Source: Paraburkholderia phytofirmans PsJN
GTDB taxonomy: Bacteria; Pseudomonadota; Gammaproteobacteria; Burkholderiales; Burkholderiaceae
DNA length: 64,000 nt
NCBI RefSeq assembly: GCF_000020125.1
Contig: NC_010676.1
Location: 2,542,001-2,606,000, forward strand
Reading direction: 5' to 3'
The notes under the pieces: generated by a model
The model's input: only the letters and a program-made list of their open reading frames with translations
The model's database searches: none
Told to the model about the DNA's origin: nothing
Made by a program: the position numbers and the translations under genes
Part shown: positions 8,548 to 17,246 of the stretch, piece by piece
Layout of the letters: every line of letters begins with the position of its first letter
How positions within the stretch are numbered: the stretch's first letter is position 1

Positions 8548-10365
8548 ATGAAACCGATCGCATTCGGTGGACGCTTTGGATGGCTTCATCCTGGAGAAGG
8601 CACACATGGCGTGGTGCTCTGCAGCCCGTTTGGCCATGAAGAGCCGTGGTGCCACAAGGGTATTCGTTATCTCGCCGAAGAACTGTCCGCGTACGGCATT
8701 CCGGCGCTGCGCTTCGACTATCTGGCAACGGGAGACTCCGCGGGCGTGGACGGCAATGCCCATCACTTCGATGCTTTCGTGTCCGACGTCGTCGCGGCCG
8801 TCAAGCGCCTCAAGGAACTGACCGGCGTGACCAGCGTGACGCTCTGCGGCTTGCGTCTCGGCGGGGCGCTCGCAGCGCTGGCATCGCGTGCATGCGCGGC
8901 CGACTCGCTCGTGCTGCTCGCGCCCGTCACGCGCGGGCGAACCTATCTGCGCGAACTGGCCGCGGTGCGCAAGGTCTGGCTCGACAATCTCGCCCCGTCC
9001 TTGCGCGCCGCGCAGCGCGACAAGCCGTTCAACGTGCTGGGACAGATCTACAGCGACCGACTTTGCAGTGAACTGGACGCGCTCGACCTCTCGAAGGCAA
9101 TGGACCAGCACGCTCCGGTTCTCACGCGCGCTCTCGTGCTCGATGCACGCGCTCGCGCAAGCGCCGCGCTGTGTTCGACGCTGCGCGGACGCGGCGTCGC
9201 GGTCGAAACGGGCCTGCTGGAGGGCTACCTCGAATATATGGATGAGACGAAGTCGTCGACTGTGCCGGCTCGCGCATTCGGAGAGGCCGTGAAGTGGATC
9301 GTGGATGGCGCCCCGGGAATGCGCGTCCACAACTCGATGAACAGAGGCGCGCGGCCGAGCGTGTCCCTCGACGACGAAGCGATCATCGAGACGCCCGAAG
9401 CCCGCGAGCGCCCGGTCATCTTCGGCGCCAACGGCCTGTTCGGCATGCTGTGCGAACCGCGCGGCAGGGTCGCGTACGGGCCCGTCATGCTGATCACCAA
9501 TACCGCCGGCAGCGTGCATCATGGCGACAGCCGGCTATCGGTTCGGATCGCGCGGGAAATGGCCCGGCGCGGCATCCCTTCGATGCGCATCGACGCGCGC
9601 GGCATCGGCGACAGTCCACCGCGTACGCCACAAGGGCCACTCGATCTGGTGCCGAAGATCCACGCATCCACGACTATCGAGGATGTCGCGACGGCCGCCG
9701 CCTGGCTCAAGCGCAAAGGCTATCAAACGGTCATCTCGTTCGGGATCTGCTCGGGCGCCTATAGCGCCTTACGCGCGGCGCTCGTGGAGCCGGCTCTCAC
9801 CGCCGTCATCGCGGTCAACATCGTGCGTTTTTACATACCCCCGCACATGTCGATGGCGGAGCTGGAGGAGTTGCAGCGTAACTCGCTCAAGCGTGTCGGG
9901 CCCGCGATATTCAAGCCGTCCAAATGGTGGCTCGTCCTGAGCGGAAAGCGCAAGTTCCTGCCGATCGCGCAAGCCGTCGGATCAATTCTGCTCGCGCGCC
10001 TGCATTCGCATCGGCTGGACGCAACCGCCAACCGTACCGGCGCGGCCGAAGCCGATACGTTGACGCACCCGCACGGCGTGGTTCACGCGCTCGAACGCAA
10101 GGGCGTGCGGACTCTCTTCGTCTACGGCTCGAGCGACGAAGGAATGGATCAGCTCAATGCGCATTTCGGCAAGCGCGGCAAGAAGCTGTCGCGCTTTTCG
10201 CATGTCAAGGCGGTCGTCTTCGATGAGCTCGACCACGCTCTTTTCGATCCGCGAGCGTCGGCAAAAGTCATTGCGCTGAGCGAGGCGTTCATCAAGGATC
10301 TGCATCAGAAGGCGGCGGCGCCCAAGGTCGTCAATCCGCTGTTGGCCGTGCAACAGCAGCGTTGA
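8548..10365 (+). CDS. double alpha/beta-hydrolase-fold protein (exosortase-hydrolase-like)
   Basis: 605-aa cytoplasmic protein built of two alpha/beta-hydrolase domains (about 1-260 and 290-590). Domain 1 starts with GVVLCSPFGHEEPWCHKGIR and has the elbow CGLRLGG, where the usual catalytic Ser is Arg, as in the hydrolases that accompany exosortase/exopolysaccharide systems. Domain 2 has RIDARGIGDS and the elbow FGICSGA with Cys in the nucleophile position, an acid-containing strand near LFVYGSSDEGMDQ, and DELDHALF carrying a plausible catalytic His. Start at 8548 is preceded by GAGG. No exosortase genes are in the window; a role in surface glycan or glycolipid acyl transfer is inference. Confidence 0.75.
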   Translation: MKPIAFGGRFGWLHPGEGTHGVVLCSPFGHEEPWCHKGIRYLAEELSAYGIPALRFDYLATGDSAGVDGNAHHFDAFVSDVVAAVKRLKELTGVTSVTLCGLRLGGALAALASRACAADSLVLLAPVTRGRTYLRELAAVRKVWLDNLAPSLRAAQRDKPFNVLGQIYSDRLCSELDALDLSKAMDQHAPVLTRALVLDARARASAALCSTLRGRGVAVETGLLEGYLEYMDETKSSTVPARAFGEAVKWIVDGAPGMRVHNSMNRGARPSVSLDDEAIIETPEARERPVIFGANGLFGMLCEPRGRVAYGPVMLITNTAGSVHHGDSRLSVRIAREMARRGIPSMRIDARGIGDSPPRTPQGPLDLVPKIHASTTIEDVATAAAWLKRKGYQTVISFGICSGAYSALRAALVEPALTAVIAVNIVRFYIPPHMSMAELEELQRNSLKRVGPAIFKPSKWWLVLSGKRKFLPIAQAVGSILLARLHSHRLDATANRTGAAEADTLTHPHGVVHALERKGVRTLFVYGSSDEGMDQLNAHFGKRGKKLSRFSHVKAVVFDELDHALFDPRASAKVIALSEAFIKDLHQKAAAPKVVNPLLAVQQQR

Positions 10366-10510
10366 GCGAGAAGCCGCGGCCTCGCCTTCCAGCAAAGGGG
10401 CGAGGCTCGGTCTGCCTCGACGGGTGTCGGACTGCGCGGCTCGCCATGCATGTATTGATCGCGAGCAGGAGTTTCGGCGCGATCACGCGCCTTGCAACCT
10501 CGCGCGGCAA

Positions 10511-11785
10511 TCACGAGGTGCCAATCCAGCCTCTCGCCGACGACAACTCGATGCGCTTGCGTTGCAAAAAGCGGCGCACGGAAGGATCGCGCTCAAGTCC
10601 AATCGCGAGATCGTACGCGCCGAGCGCTTCAGCCGTTGCGCCGACGCGCGCGAGCAGGTCGGCGCGCGCGGCCCAGTACGGCTGGTAGTCGGCCAGCCGC
10701 GGATCGTCGGCATACGGCTCGAGCGCATCGAGCGCCGCCTGCGGGCCGTCCCGTTCCGCCAGCGCGAGCGCGCGGTTCACCGCGACCACCGGCGACGCCG
10801 CAATCGCGAACAGTGCATCGTAGAGCTGCACGATCTCGTCCCAGTTCGAGCGATGCGTGCGGCAACGGTGTACATGCGCCGACTGCAGCGCGGCCTCCAG
10901 TTGAAAACGTCCGATTGCATTGAATGCGCTCGCGCGCCGCAGCAATGCGTCGGCGGCGTCGAGCATCGACGCGTTCCATGTAGCAGGATCCTGGGCCGAC
11001 AGCGGCACATAGTCGCCGGCTGCATCGCGTCGCGAGTCGCAACGCGCCTGCGCATACAGCATGAGCGCGAGCAAACCCAGCGTCTCCGGCTCCTCGGGCA
11101 GCAATTCGACGAGCAGGTGTGCAAGAAACAGCGCCTCGCCGGTGAGATCGCGCCTCTCAGTATCGCGGCCGAGCGGGTCGGTCCATCCTTCCGCATAGGC
11201 CGCATAGACCGCTTCCAGCACCGCGGCGAGCCGGTCCGGCAACTCTTCGCGCCCGGGCACGCTGAACGGAATGCCCGCTGCGCGGATCTTGTTCTTCGCC
11301 CGCACGAGACGTTTGCTCATCGCGGCGGGCGACATCAGGAACGCGGAAGCAATCGTCTTCGCTTCGAGCCCCAGCACGACTTGCAGCATCAGCGGCGTGC
11401 GGATCGCGGCTTCGAGCGCGGGGTGCGTGCACGCGAACAGCAGCGCGAGCCGCCGGTCGGGCAACGCGCCGGCTTCACGCTCGTCGATCTCGTCGGCGAG
11501 GATCGTGAGCTGGTTCGTCACTTCGTCGCCGACGCGGCGATGCCGCGCGCCGTCGATCGCCCGGCGGCGCGCGACCGTCATCAGCCACGCTTCGGGGTTC
11601 GCGGGGCAGCCACGCTCCGGCCAGTCGGCGAGCGCGGCCGCAAACGCGTCGGCCAGCGCGTCCTCGGCTGCGGCGACGTCGCGCGTGCGCATTGCCAGCA
11701 GCGCGACGAGCTTGCCGTAACTGCGACGAGCGACCGCCTCGGCGATCGAACGCGCGGCGCCGTCAGCGTTCACTGCCGCAGCCAT
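10511..11785 (-). CDS. ECF42-type RNA polymerase sigma factor
   Basis: 424 aa. Residues 1-180 hold sigma regions 2 and 4 (SYGKLVALLAMRTRDVAAAEDALADAF; LMSPAAMSKRLVRAKNKIR as the region 4 helix-turn-helix). Residues 190-420 form the long helical, TPR-like C-terminal extension that defines group ECF42 and replaces an anti-sigma factor. The gene starts 6 nt after the stop of the DGPF-domain gene, the standard ECF42 partner, so the two are cotranscribed. Known ECF42 members drive their own DGPF gene; wider targets are not visible here. Confidence 0.9.
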   Translation of the reverse strand: MAAAVNADGAARSIAEAVARRSYGKLVALLAMRTRDVAAAEDALADAFAAALADWPERGCPANPEAWLMTVARRRAIDGARHRRVGDEVTNQLTILADEIDEREAGALPDRRLALLFACTHPALEAAIRTPLMLQVVLGLEAKTIASAFLMSPAAMSKRLVRAKNKIRAAGIPFSVPGREELPDRLAAVLEAVYAAYAEGWTDPLGRDTERRDLTGEALFLAHLLVELLPEEPETLGLLALMLYAQARCDSRRDAAGDYVPLSAQDPATWNASMLDAADALLRRASAFNAIGRFQLEAALQSAHVHRCRTHRSNWDEIVQLYDALFAIAASPVVAVNRALALAERDGPQAALDALEPYADDPRLADYQPYWAARADLLARVGATAEALGAYDLAIGLERDPSVRRFLQRKRIELSSARGWIGTS

Positions 11786-11791
11786 ACCGGC

Positions 11792-12163
11792 TCATGCAAC
11801 CGAGGGCGCTTCGTACGGGGCAGTCCAGACGGGGCGCACTTCCATGAGGCCGTGCGCCGCGCCGGGGCAACGCGACGCCCACGCAATCGCCGCGTCCAGG
11901 TTGGGCACGTCGATCAGGTAGTAGCCGGCAAGCTGCTCCTTCGAATCGGAAAACGGTCCGTCGAGCACTTGCGGCTTGCCGTCGACGAGCCGCACCGTGG
12001 TCGCCGTGTTCGTTTGCTGCAGCCGGTTGGCGCCGACCAGCACGTCCGCTTTTTTCAACGATTCGGTGTACGCCTGATACGCGGCCACGCCTTGCTGCCG
12101 CTCGCTGGCGCTCATCTGGTTCCAGCCGTTTTCTTCCGAATAGATCATCAACAGGTATTGCAT
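11792..12163 (-). CDS. YCII-related DGPF-domain protein
   Basis: 123-aa ferredoxin-like-fold protein with the DGPF motif (LDGPFSDSKEQLAGYYLIDV) and the end motif GLMEVRPVW of the ECF42-associated family. Its biochemical role is unresolved, but it is the conserved partner and target of ECF42 sigma factors. The ATG at 12163 is chosen because GGAGG lies just ahead of it; an ATG five codons earlier overlaps that ribosome site. Confidence 0.87.
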   Translation of the reverse strand: MQYLLMIYSEENGWNQMSASERQQGVAAYQAYTESLKKADVLVGANRLQQTNTATTVRLVDGKPQVLDGPFSDSKEQLAGYYLIDVPNLDAAIAWASRCPGAAHGLMEVRPVWTAPYEAPSVA

Positions 12164-12287
12164 GTGAGCCTCCGTCATGGGGTTGAGGCGGGTAAATTAA
12201 ATCGCGCCGCCATCACAATGACGCGCGGGCCGCATGCTGACGGACAAAAGGCCGCGAAAAATGTCGGACGGCGATGCAGGGTCGAGG

Positions 12288-13199
12288 CTAATCAGCCTCG
12301 CGCAGCGCATGAAGATTGTCCAGTGCTTCGGCGAGGCAAGCGGCAAATGCATGACAGGTTCCGCTGACCGGATCGGATTCGAGAGATGCTATGCCGGTCT
12401 CGAAGCTGATCGTCGGCACGAATGGCCGCATGACGAACTGTTCCGTGTCGCAACATTGCGCGATCAACCGGTTGACGATCGCCGCGCCGACCCCGCGCGC
12501 CGCCATCGCACAGGCCACGCTCACCGAATGGACCTCCGCGACCACATTGGGCGTTACCCGCGCGCTGCGGAACGCCGAGTCCACTTCATGGCGAAGCGCG
12601 CTCTGACGCCATAGCAGCACGAGCGGCACACCGTCCAGATCGCGCGGGGAGACGGTCGCGTTGCCGGCGAGCGGATGCGAGCTTGGTATCACGCACACCG
12701 ATTCGCTTTTGAAGCGCCACTTCACTGAAAAGCCGGACAGACGCGTCGGCAGTCGCACGAACGCCAGATCGACCTCGCGGCTCAGCAATGCGCGCTCCGA
12801 AGCGTCGTAAGTACCCGAAAACACTTCCAGTACCGCGTCGCGATGCGTCTCGTAGAAATGCTGCATGACAGCGGGCAGCAAAAACTGGGCAAAGGTATTC
12901 GGAACCATGATGCGCACGAGCTTGCGCTGTGTGCCGGCCAGCCGCAATTGCTGCGCATGCCGTTCCAGGCAGCGCGCCGCCTCGACGATCGTTTCCACCT
13001 CCTGCACGAGCGCGTCACCTTCGCGCGTCGGCGTCAGGCGGCCCTGTTCGCGCACGAACAGGCTCAGGCCAAGATCCTCCTCCAACTGGCTCAGCAGACG
13101 ACTCACCGCCGACTGCGAACAGCCCAGCCGCTGCGCGGCAGCCGTCGTCGTGTGCAGCGCTGAAATTGCCGCAAAAGCTTCGAGTTGCTTGAGATTCAT
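12288..13199 (-). CDS. LysR-family transcriptional regulator
   Basis: 303 aa with the LysR winged helix at residues 1-60 (MNLKQLEAFAAISAL, AAQRLGCSQSAVSRLLSQLEEDLGLSLF) and a periplasmic-binding-like effector domain from about 90. It is divergent from the peptide-type ABC/hydrolase operon across 141 bp, so it probably activates that operon in response to its substrate or a breakdown product. ATG 13199 is used because the family N-terminus begins exactly there; an in-frame codon 27 residues earlier adds non-conserved sequence. Confidence 0.88.
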   Translation of the reverse strand: MNLKQLEAFAAISALHTTTAAAQRLGCSQSAVSRLLSQLEEDLGLSLFVREQGRLTPTREGDALVQEVETIVEAARCLERHAQQLRLAGTQRKLVRIMVPNTFAQFLLPAVMQHFYETHRDAVLEVFSGTYDASERALLSREVDLAFVRLPTRLSGFSVKWRFKSESVCVIPSSHPLAGNATVSPRDLDGVPLVLLWRQSALRHEVDSAFRSARVTPNVVAEVHSVSVACAMAARGVGAAIVNRLIAQCCDTEQFVMRPFVPTISFETGIASLESDPVSGTCHAFAACLAEALDNLHALREAD

Positions 13200-13218
13200 T
13201 GCAGGTTCCGCATAGGGG

Positions 13219-13235
13219 TATGTGGATTCGACATA
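13219..13235. promoter_or_regulatory. candidate LysR-type operator
   Basis: TATGT-N7-ACATA is a perfect 5-bp-arm dyad containing the T-N11-A pattern of LysR boxes. It lies in the 141-bp gap between the LysR gene and the ABC operon, 20 bp from the regulator start. Role inferred from pattern and position. Confidence 0.45.
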
Positions 13236-13340
13236 AGGTTGCGGACAGTTTTTTGCCGTCGAATGATCGGGGCGTTGCATGAGCCCGGTGCCGCTTGCGC
13301 CGTACCCCCCGCATTTTCATCATTTGAGGTTTCACACGCA

Positions 13341-14312
13341 ATGATCGCCTTCATCATCCGGCGGCTCATCCAGAGCATCGGCGTATTGCTGCTCACGTCG
13401 GTGCTCGTATTCTGCGGCGTGTTCGCCATCGGCGACCCGATCGCGATTCTCGTCCCGGCCGACGCGACCCCGGCCGAAATCGCCCAGGCCGTGCAATCGC
13501 TCGGACTCGACCGGCCGCTCTGGCAACAGTATCTGCATTTCATCGGGCGAGCACTGCACGGCGATCTCGGGCGCTCGTTCGTGTTCAACCAGCCGTCGAT
13601 CCCGCTGATTCTCGAACGCCTGCCGGCAACGCTGGAACTGGCGTGTGTGGCGTTGGTGCTGGCGCTGATAGTCGGTCTGCCGCTCGGCCTGATCGCCGGG
13701 CTGAAGGCGGGATCGGTACTCGACCGCACGGTGATGACGGGCTCGATCCTCGGCTTCAGCCTGCCGAACTTCTGGCAAGGCATCATGCTCGTGCTGATCT
13801 TTTCGGTCACGCTGGGCTGGCTGCCGTCGGCCGGCCGCGGCCAACCCGGCATCCTGTTCGGCATCCACACCAGCCTCGCAACATGGGACGGCCTGCGGCA
13901 CCTGCTGCTGCCCGCGCTGAACCTGTCGCTCTTCAAGATGTCGCTCGTCACGCGCCTCACGCGCGCCGGCGTGCGCGAAACGCTGCCGCTCGACTACGTG
14001 AAGTTCGCCCGCGCCAAAGGTCTGCGCGAGCGGCGGGTGATCTTCGTGCATGTCCTGAAGAACATTCTGATTCCCATCGTCACGGTGGTCGGCATGGAAT
14101 TCGGTTCGTTGATCGCATTCGCCACCGTGACCGAGACGATTTTCGCGTGGCCTGGTGTCGGCAAACTGATCATCGACAGCATCACCAAGCTCGACCGTCC
14201 GGTGATCGTTGCGTATCTGCTGATCGTGGTCGCGATGTTCACGCTGCTCAACCTGCTCGTCGACATCATCTATTCGCTACTCGATCCGCGCGTGCGGCTG
14301 GAGGCGGCATGA
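13341..14312 (+). CDS. peptide-type ABC transporter permease 1 (DppB-like)
   Basis: 323-aa inner-membrane permease of the DppB/OppB family: signal-anchor first helix, then five further helices, with the EAA-loop region KFARAKGLRERRVIFVHVLKN at about 220-240 that docks on the ATPase. First gene of a six-gene operon; its stop overlaps the next start (ATGA). The start at 13341 gives the usual MIAFIIRRLIQS N-terminus; GAGG lies 12 nt upstream. Substrate class is peptide, nickel or related small amides; the hydrolase at the end of the operon suggests a peptide, amide or ester. Confidence 0.88.
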   Translation: MIAFIIRRLIQSIGVLLLTSVLVFCGVFAIGDPIAILVPADATPAEIAQAVQSLGLDRPLWQQYLHFIGRALHGDLGRSFVFNQPSIPLILERLPATLELACVALVLALIVGLPLGLIAGLKAGSVLDRTVMTGSILGFSLPNFWQGIMLVLIFSVTLGWLPSAGRGQPGILFGIHTSLATWDGLRHLLLPALNLSLFKMSLVTRLTRAGVRETLPLDYVKFARAKGLRERRVIFVHVLKNILIPIVTVVGMEFGSLIAFATVTETIFAWPGVGKLIIDSITKLDRPVIVAYLLIVVAMFTLLNLLVDIIYSLLDPRVRLEAA

Positions 14313-15220
14313 GACATAGCGCCACCGTTTTTGCATGGCGGCCTGACCGCAATACCACGTCGGGCATCGTGCTGCGCAGTCTGTTCGGCAAGCCGGCTGT
14401 TGCCGTGGCGACTTGCGTATGTCTTCTGCTCGTCGCGATCGCGCTGCTCGCGCCGTGGATCGCGCCGCAGAATCCGTACGATCTCGCCGCGCTCAATCTC
14501 GTCGACGGCCGCCTCCCGCCCGGCGCGCGAGGCGTGAACGGTCACCTGTATCTGCTCGGCAGCGACGCGCTCGGGCGCGACATGTTCGCCGCCATGATGT
14601 ACGGACTGCGCATCAGCCTTGGCGTGGGCTTGCTGAGCGGCGTCTTCGCGATGTCGCTCGGCACGACGCTTGGTCTTGTGGCCGCGTACTTCGGAGGTCG
14701 CGTCGACACGCTCGTGATGCGCGCCGTCGATCTGATGCTTGGCTTTCCGACGATCCTCGTCGCGCTGATGATGCTCGCCATTCTCGGCCAGGGTGTCGAC
14801 AAGGTGATCCTCGCGCTGGTGGTCGTGCAGTGGGCGTATTTCGCGCGCACCGTGCGGGCCGTCGCCGCCGTCGAACGCCGCAAGGAGTATATGGAGGCCG
14901 CGTTTTGCCTCGGCCTGAGCCACCGGCGCGCGCTGTTCAGCCAGTTGCTGCCGAACTGCCTGCCGCCCGTCATCGTCATTGCGCTCGTACAGATTGCCGC
15001 CGCCATTTCAGCCGAAGCGACCTTGAGCTTTCTCGGTATCGGCCTGCCGGTCACACAACCCTCGCTGGGTCTGCTGATCGCAAACGGCTATCAGCAATTG
15101 ATCGCGGGCTTCTACTGGATCAGCGTCTTTCCCGGCCTGTTGCTGCTCGTGCTGGTGTTCAGCATGAATATCGTCGGCGACAGTCTGCGCGAAGCATTGA
15201 ACCCGCGTTTGCAGAAATAG
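14309..15220 (+). CDS. peptide-type ABC transporter permease 2 (DppC-like)
   Basis: 303-aa DppC-family permease with a first transmembrane helix near residue 35, the conserved GSDALGRDMFAAMMYGLRISL stretch after it, and the EAA loop EYMEAAFCLGLSHRRALFSQLLPN near 195. It pairs with the DppB-like subunit to form the membrane channel. ATGA overlap with the preceding stop indicates translational coupling. Confidence 0.88.
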   Translation: MRHSATVFAWRPDRNTTSGIVLRSLFGKPAVAVATCVCLLLVAIALLAPWIAPQNPYDLAALNLVDGRLPPGARGVNGHLYLLGSDALGRDMFAAMMYGLRISLGVGLLSGVFAMSLGTTLGLVAAYFGGRVDTLVMRAVDLMLGFPTILVALMMLAILGQGVDKVILALVVVQWAYFARTVRAVAAVERRKEYMEAAFCLGLSHRRALFSQLLPNCLPPVIVIALVQIAAAISAEATLSFLGIGLPVTQPSLGLLIANGYQQLIAGFYWISVFPGLLLLVLVFSMNIVGDSLREALNPRLQK

Positions 15221-15228
15221 GATTTCGC

Positions 15229-16206
15229 ATGTCCACCCCTACCCTGTCCGTGCAGAATTTGCGCACGCATTTCTTTACCGGCGCCGGCGTCGCGAAAGCC
15301 GTCGACGACACGAGTTTCGATGTCGCGCCAGGCGAGATCGTCGGCCTCGTCGGCGAATCCGGCTCCGGCAAATCGATTACGGGCTTCTCCGTGCTCGGGC
15401 TGATCGACGCGCCAGGGCGCATTGTCGCCGGCCGCGTACTATTCAAAGGCGAAGACCTGACGACGCTCACGCCTGAAGCGCTGCGCCGCTTGCGCGGCAA
15501 TCGCATCGCGATGATCTTCCAGGATCCGATGATGACGCTGAACCCGGTTCTGCGCATCGACACGCAGATGATCGAGGCGGTCCAGGCCCACACGCGCGTA
15601 TCGAAGCACGCAGCGCGGCAACGGGCGCGCGACGCCCTGGCGTCGGTCGGCATTCCGTCGCCGGACGAACGTTTGCGCGCGTATCCGCACCAGTTATCGG
15701 GCGGCATGCGGCAGCGTGTGGCGATTGCGATCGCGCTGCTGCACGACCCGGAACTGATCATCGCCGACGAACCGACCACCGCGCTCGACGTCACGATTCA
15801 GGCGCAGATTCTCGCGGAAATGCAGAAGCTGTGCGCCCGCTCGCATACCGCCATGGTGTGGGTCAGCCACGATCTTGCCGTGGTCGCGGGGCTGGCGGAT
15901 CGCATTTGCGTGATGTACGCCGGCCGGGTCGTCGAAACGGGCAGCGTCGACGAGATTCTCGAACGACCGCGCCACCCGTACACGATCGGGCTGATCGACT
16001 CCTTGCCCGAAAAAGCCCGGCGCGGCGAGTCGCTCACGCAGATTCCGGGCATGGCGCCGAGCGCGCTCAAGCTGCCGGTGGGCTGTGCGTTCGCGCCGCG
16101 CTGTGTGTACGCCACGTCGTTGTGCCGCAGCGCCGAGCCGCCCGTCACCGGCGAAGGCACGCATCTGTTCCGCTGTTTCCATCCCCGTTCCGGAGCGCCC
16201 GCATGA
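15229..16206 (+). CDS. peptide-type ABC transporter ATP-binding protein (DppD-like)
   Basis: 325 aa with Walker A GESGSGKS near residue 43, Q-loop IFQDPMMTLNP, signature LSGGMRQRVAIA, Walker B LIIADEPTTALD and the H-loop WVSHDLAVV. The C-terminal oligopeptide/dipeptide extension has the cysteine motif CAFAPRCVYATSLC, which in this family may bind an Fe-S cluster. ATG 15229 follows the DppC-like stop by 8 nt. Confidence 0.9.
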   Translation: MSTPTLSVQNLRTHFFTGAGVAKAVDDTSFDVAPGEIVGLVGESGSGKSITGFSVLGLIDAPGRIVAGRVLFKGEDLTTLTPEALRRLRGNRIAMIFQDPMMTLNPVLRIDTQMIEAVQAHTRVSKHAARQRARDALASVGIPSPDERLRAYPHQLSGGMRQRVAIAIALLHDPELIIADEPTTALDVTIQAQILAEMQKLCARSHTAMVWVSHDLAVVAGLADRICVMYAGRVVETGSVDEILERPRHPYTIGLIDSLPEKARRGESLTQIPGMAPSALKLPVGCAFAPRCVYATSLCRSAEPPVTGEGTHLFRCFHPRSGAPA

Positions 16207-17246
16207 ACGCACCCCATGTCATGGCGCCGCTGGTCGAAGTCGACCACGTGTCGCGCCGCTTCGTACGACGCCTGAACTACGCCGAGCGGATCGCCGGCTG
16301 GCTCGGCGCGCGCGCTGAGGAACAGATCGTCCACGCCGTCGATGACGTCAGCCTGACGATTCATCGCGGCGAAGTGCTGGGTCTGGTCGGCGAATCCGGC
16401 TGCGGGAAATCGACCCTCGGCCGGATGCTGGCCGGGATCGGCGCGCCGTCGAGCGGCTCGATCCGCACACTCGAGAAGATCGCCGAGCAATCCGCGCCGG
16501 GCAGCGAGCATGACGGCACTCGCGCTGGAAAGCGCACTTCGCGCCACCGGCTCGCCACCCAGATGATTTTCCAGGACCCGCTGTCGTCGCTCAATCCGCG
16601 CAAGCGGGTGCGCGACATTATTGGCGAGGCGCCGCTCGTGCACGGAATCGTCGAGCGCAAACAGCTGGACGCTTATGTCGTCGACGTGATGGAGCGCGTC
16701 GGCCTGAATCCGGATTTCCGCGAACGCTTCCCACATCAGTTTTCCGGCGGGCAACGTCAGCGCATCGGAATTGGCCGCGCCCTGGCGGTGAAGCCGGATT
16801 TCCTGATCTGCGACGAATCGATCGCGGCGCTCGACGTGTCGATCCAGGCGCAGATCATCAATCTCTTCATGCAACTGCGCCGCGATCTCGGCCTTACGTA
16901 TCTGTTCATCAGCCACGATCTGGGCGTCGTCGAGCACATCAGCGATCGCGTCGCCATCATGTATCTCGGCCGTATCGTCGAAACCGCGCCGACCGTCGAA
17001 CTGTTCGCCAATCCGCAGCATCCCTACACGATCGCGTTGCTTGCGCAGGTGCCGCGCCTGTCGAATCGCAAGCGGCAGTTCGAGTCGATTCAAGGTGAGA
17101 TTCCGTCGCCGCTCGCGCCGCCCGATGGTTGTCACTTCCATCCACGCTGCCCGCACGCGACGCAGCGTTGCCGCACCGAGCGGCCCCTGTTGCGCCAGAG
17201 TGGCGCCGCCCATCAGGTCGCGTGTCATCTGGTGGAGGTGCGATGA
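16203..17246 (+). CDS. peptide-type ABC transporter ATP-binding protein (DppF-like)
   Basis: 347-aa second ATPase subunit: Walker A GESGCGKST, Q-loop IFQDPLSSLNP, signature FSGGQRQRIGIGRAL, FLICDESIAALD as Walker B (Ser follows the catalytic Glu, where Pro is usual), H-loop FISHDLGVV, and C-terminal cysteines in CHFHPRCPHATQRC. An unusual Gly/Ser/Thr-rich insertion of about 25 residues follows the first beta-sheet (about 95-120). ATGA overlap with the DppD-like gene. Confidence 0.9.
   Translation: MNAPHVMAPLVEVDHVSRRFVRRLNYAERIAGWLGARAEEQIVHAVDDVSLTIHRGEVLGLVGESGCGKSTLGRMLAGIGAPSSGSIRTLEKIAEQSAPGSEHDGTRAGKRTSRHRLATQMIFQDPLSSLNPRKRVRDIIGEAPLVHGIVERKQLDAYVVDVMERVGLNPDFRERFPHQFSGGQRQRIGIGRALAVKPDFLICDESIAALDVSIQAQIINLFMQLRRDLGLTYLFISHDLGVVEHISDRVAIMYLGRIVETAPTVELFANPQHPYTIALLAQVPRLSNRKRQFESIQGEIPSPLAPPDGCHFHPRCPHATQRCRTERPLLRQSGAAHQVACHLVEVR

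Noticed and set aside
10424..12367. 647-codon open frame on the plus strand
   Set aside because: Antisense to the ECF42 sigma factor and DGPF genes; Arg-rich composition without motifs.
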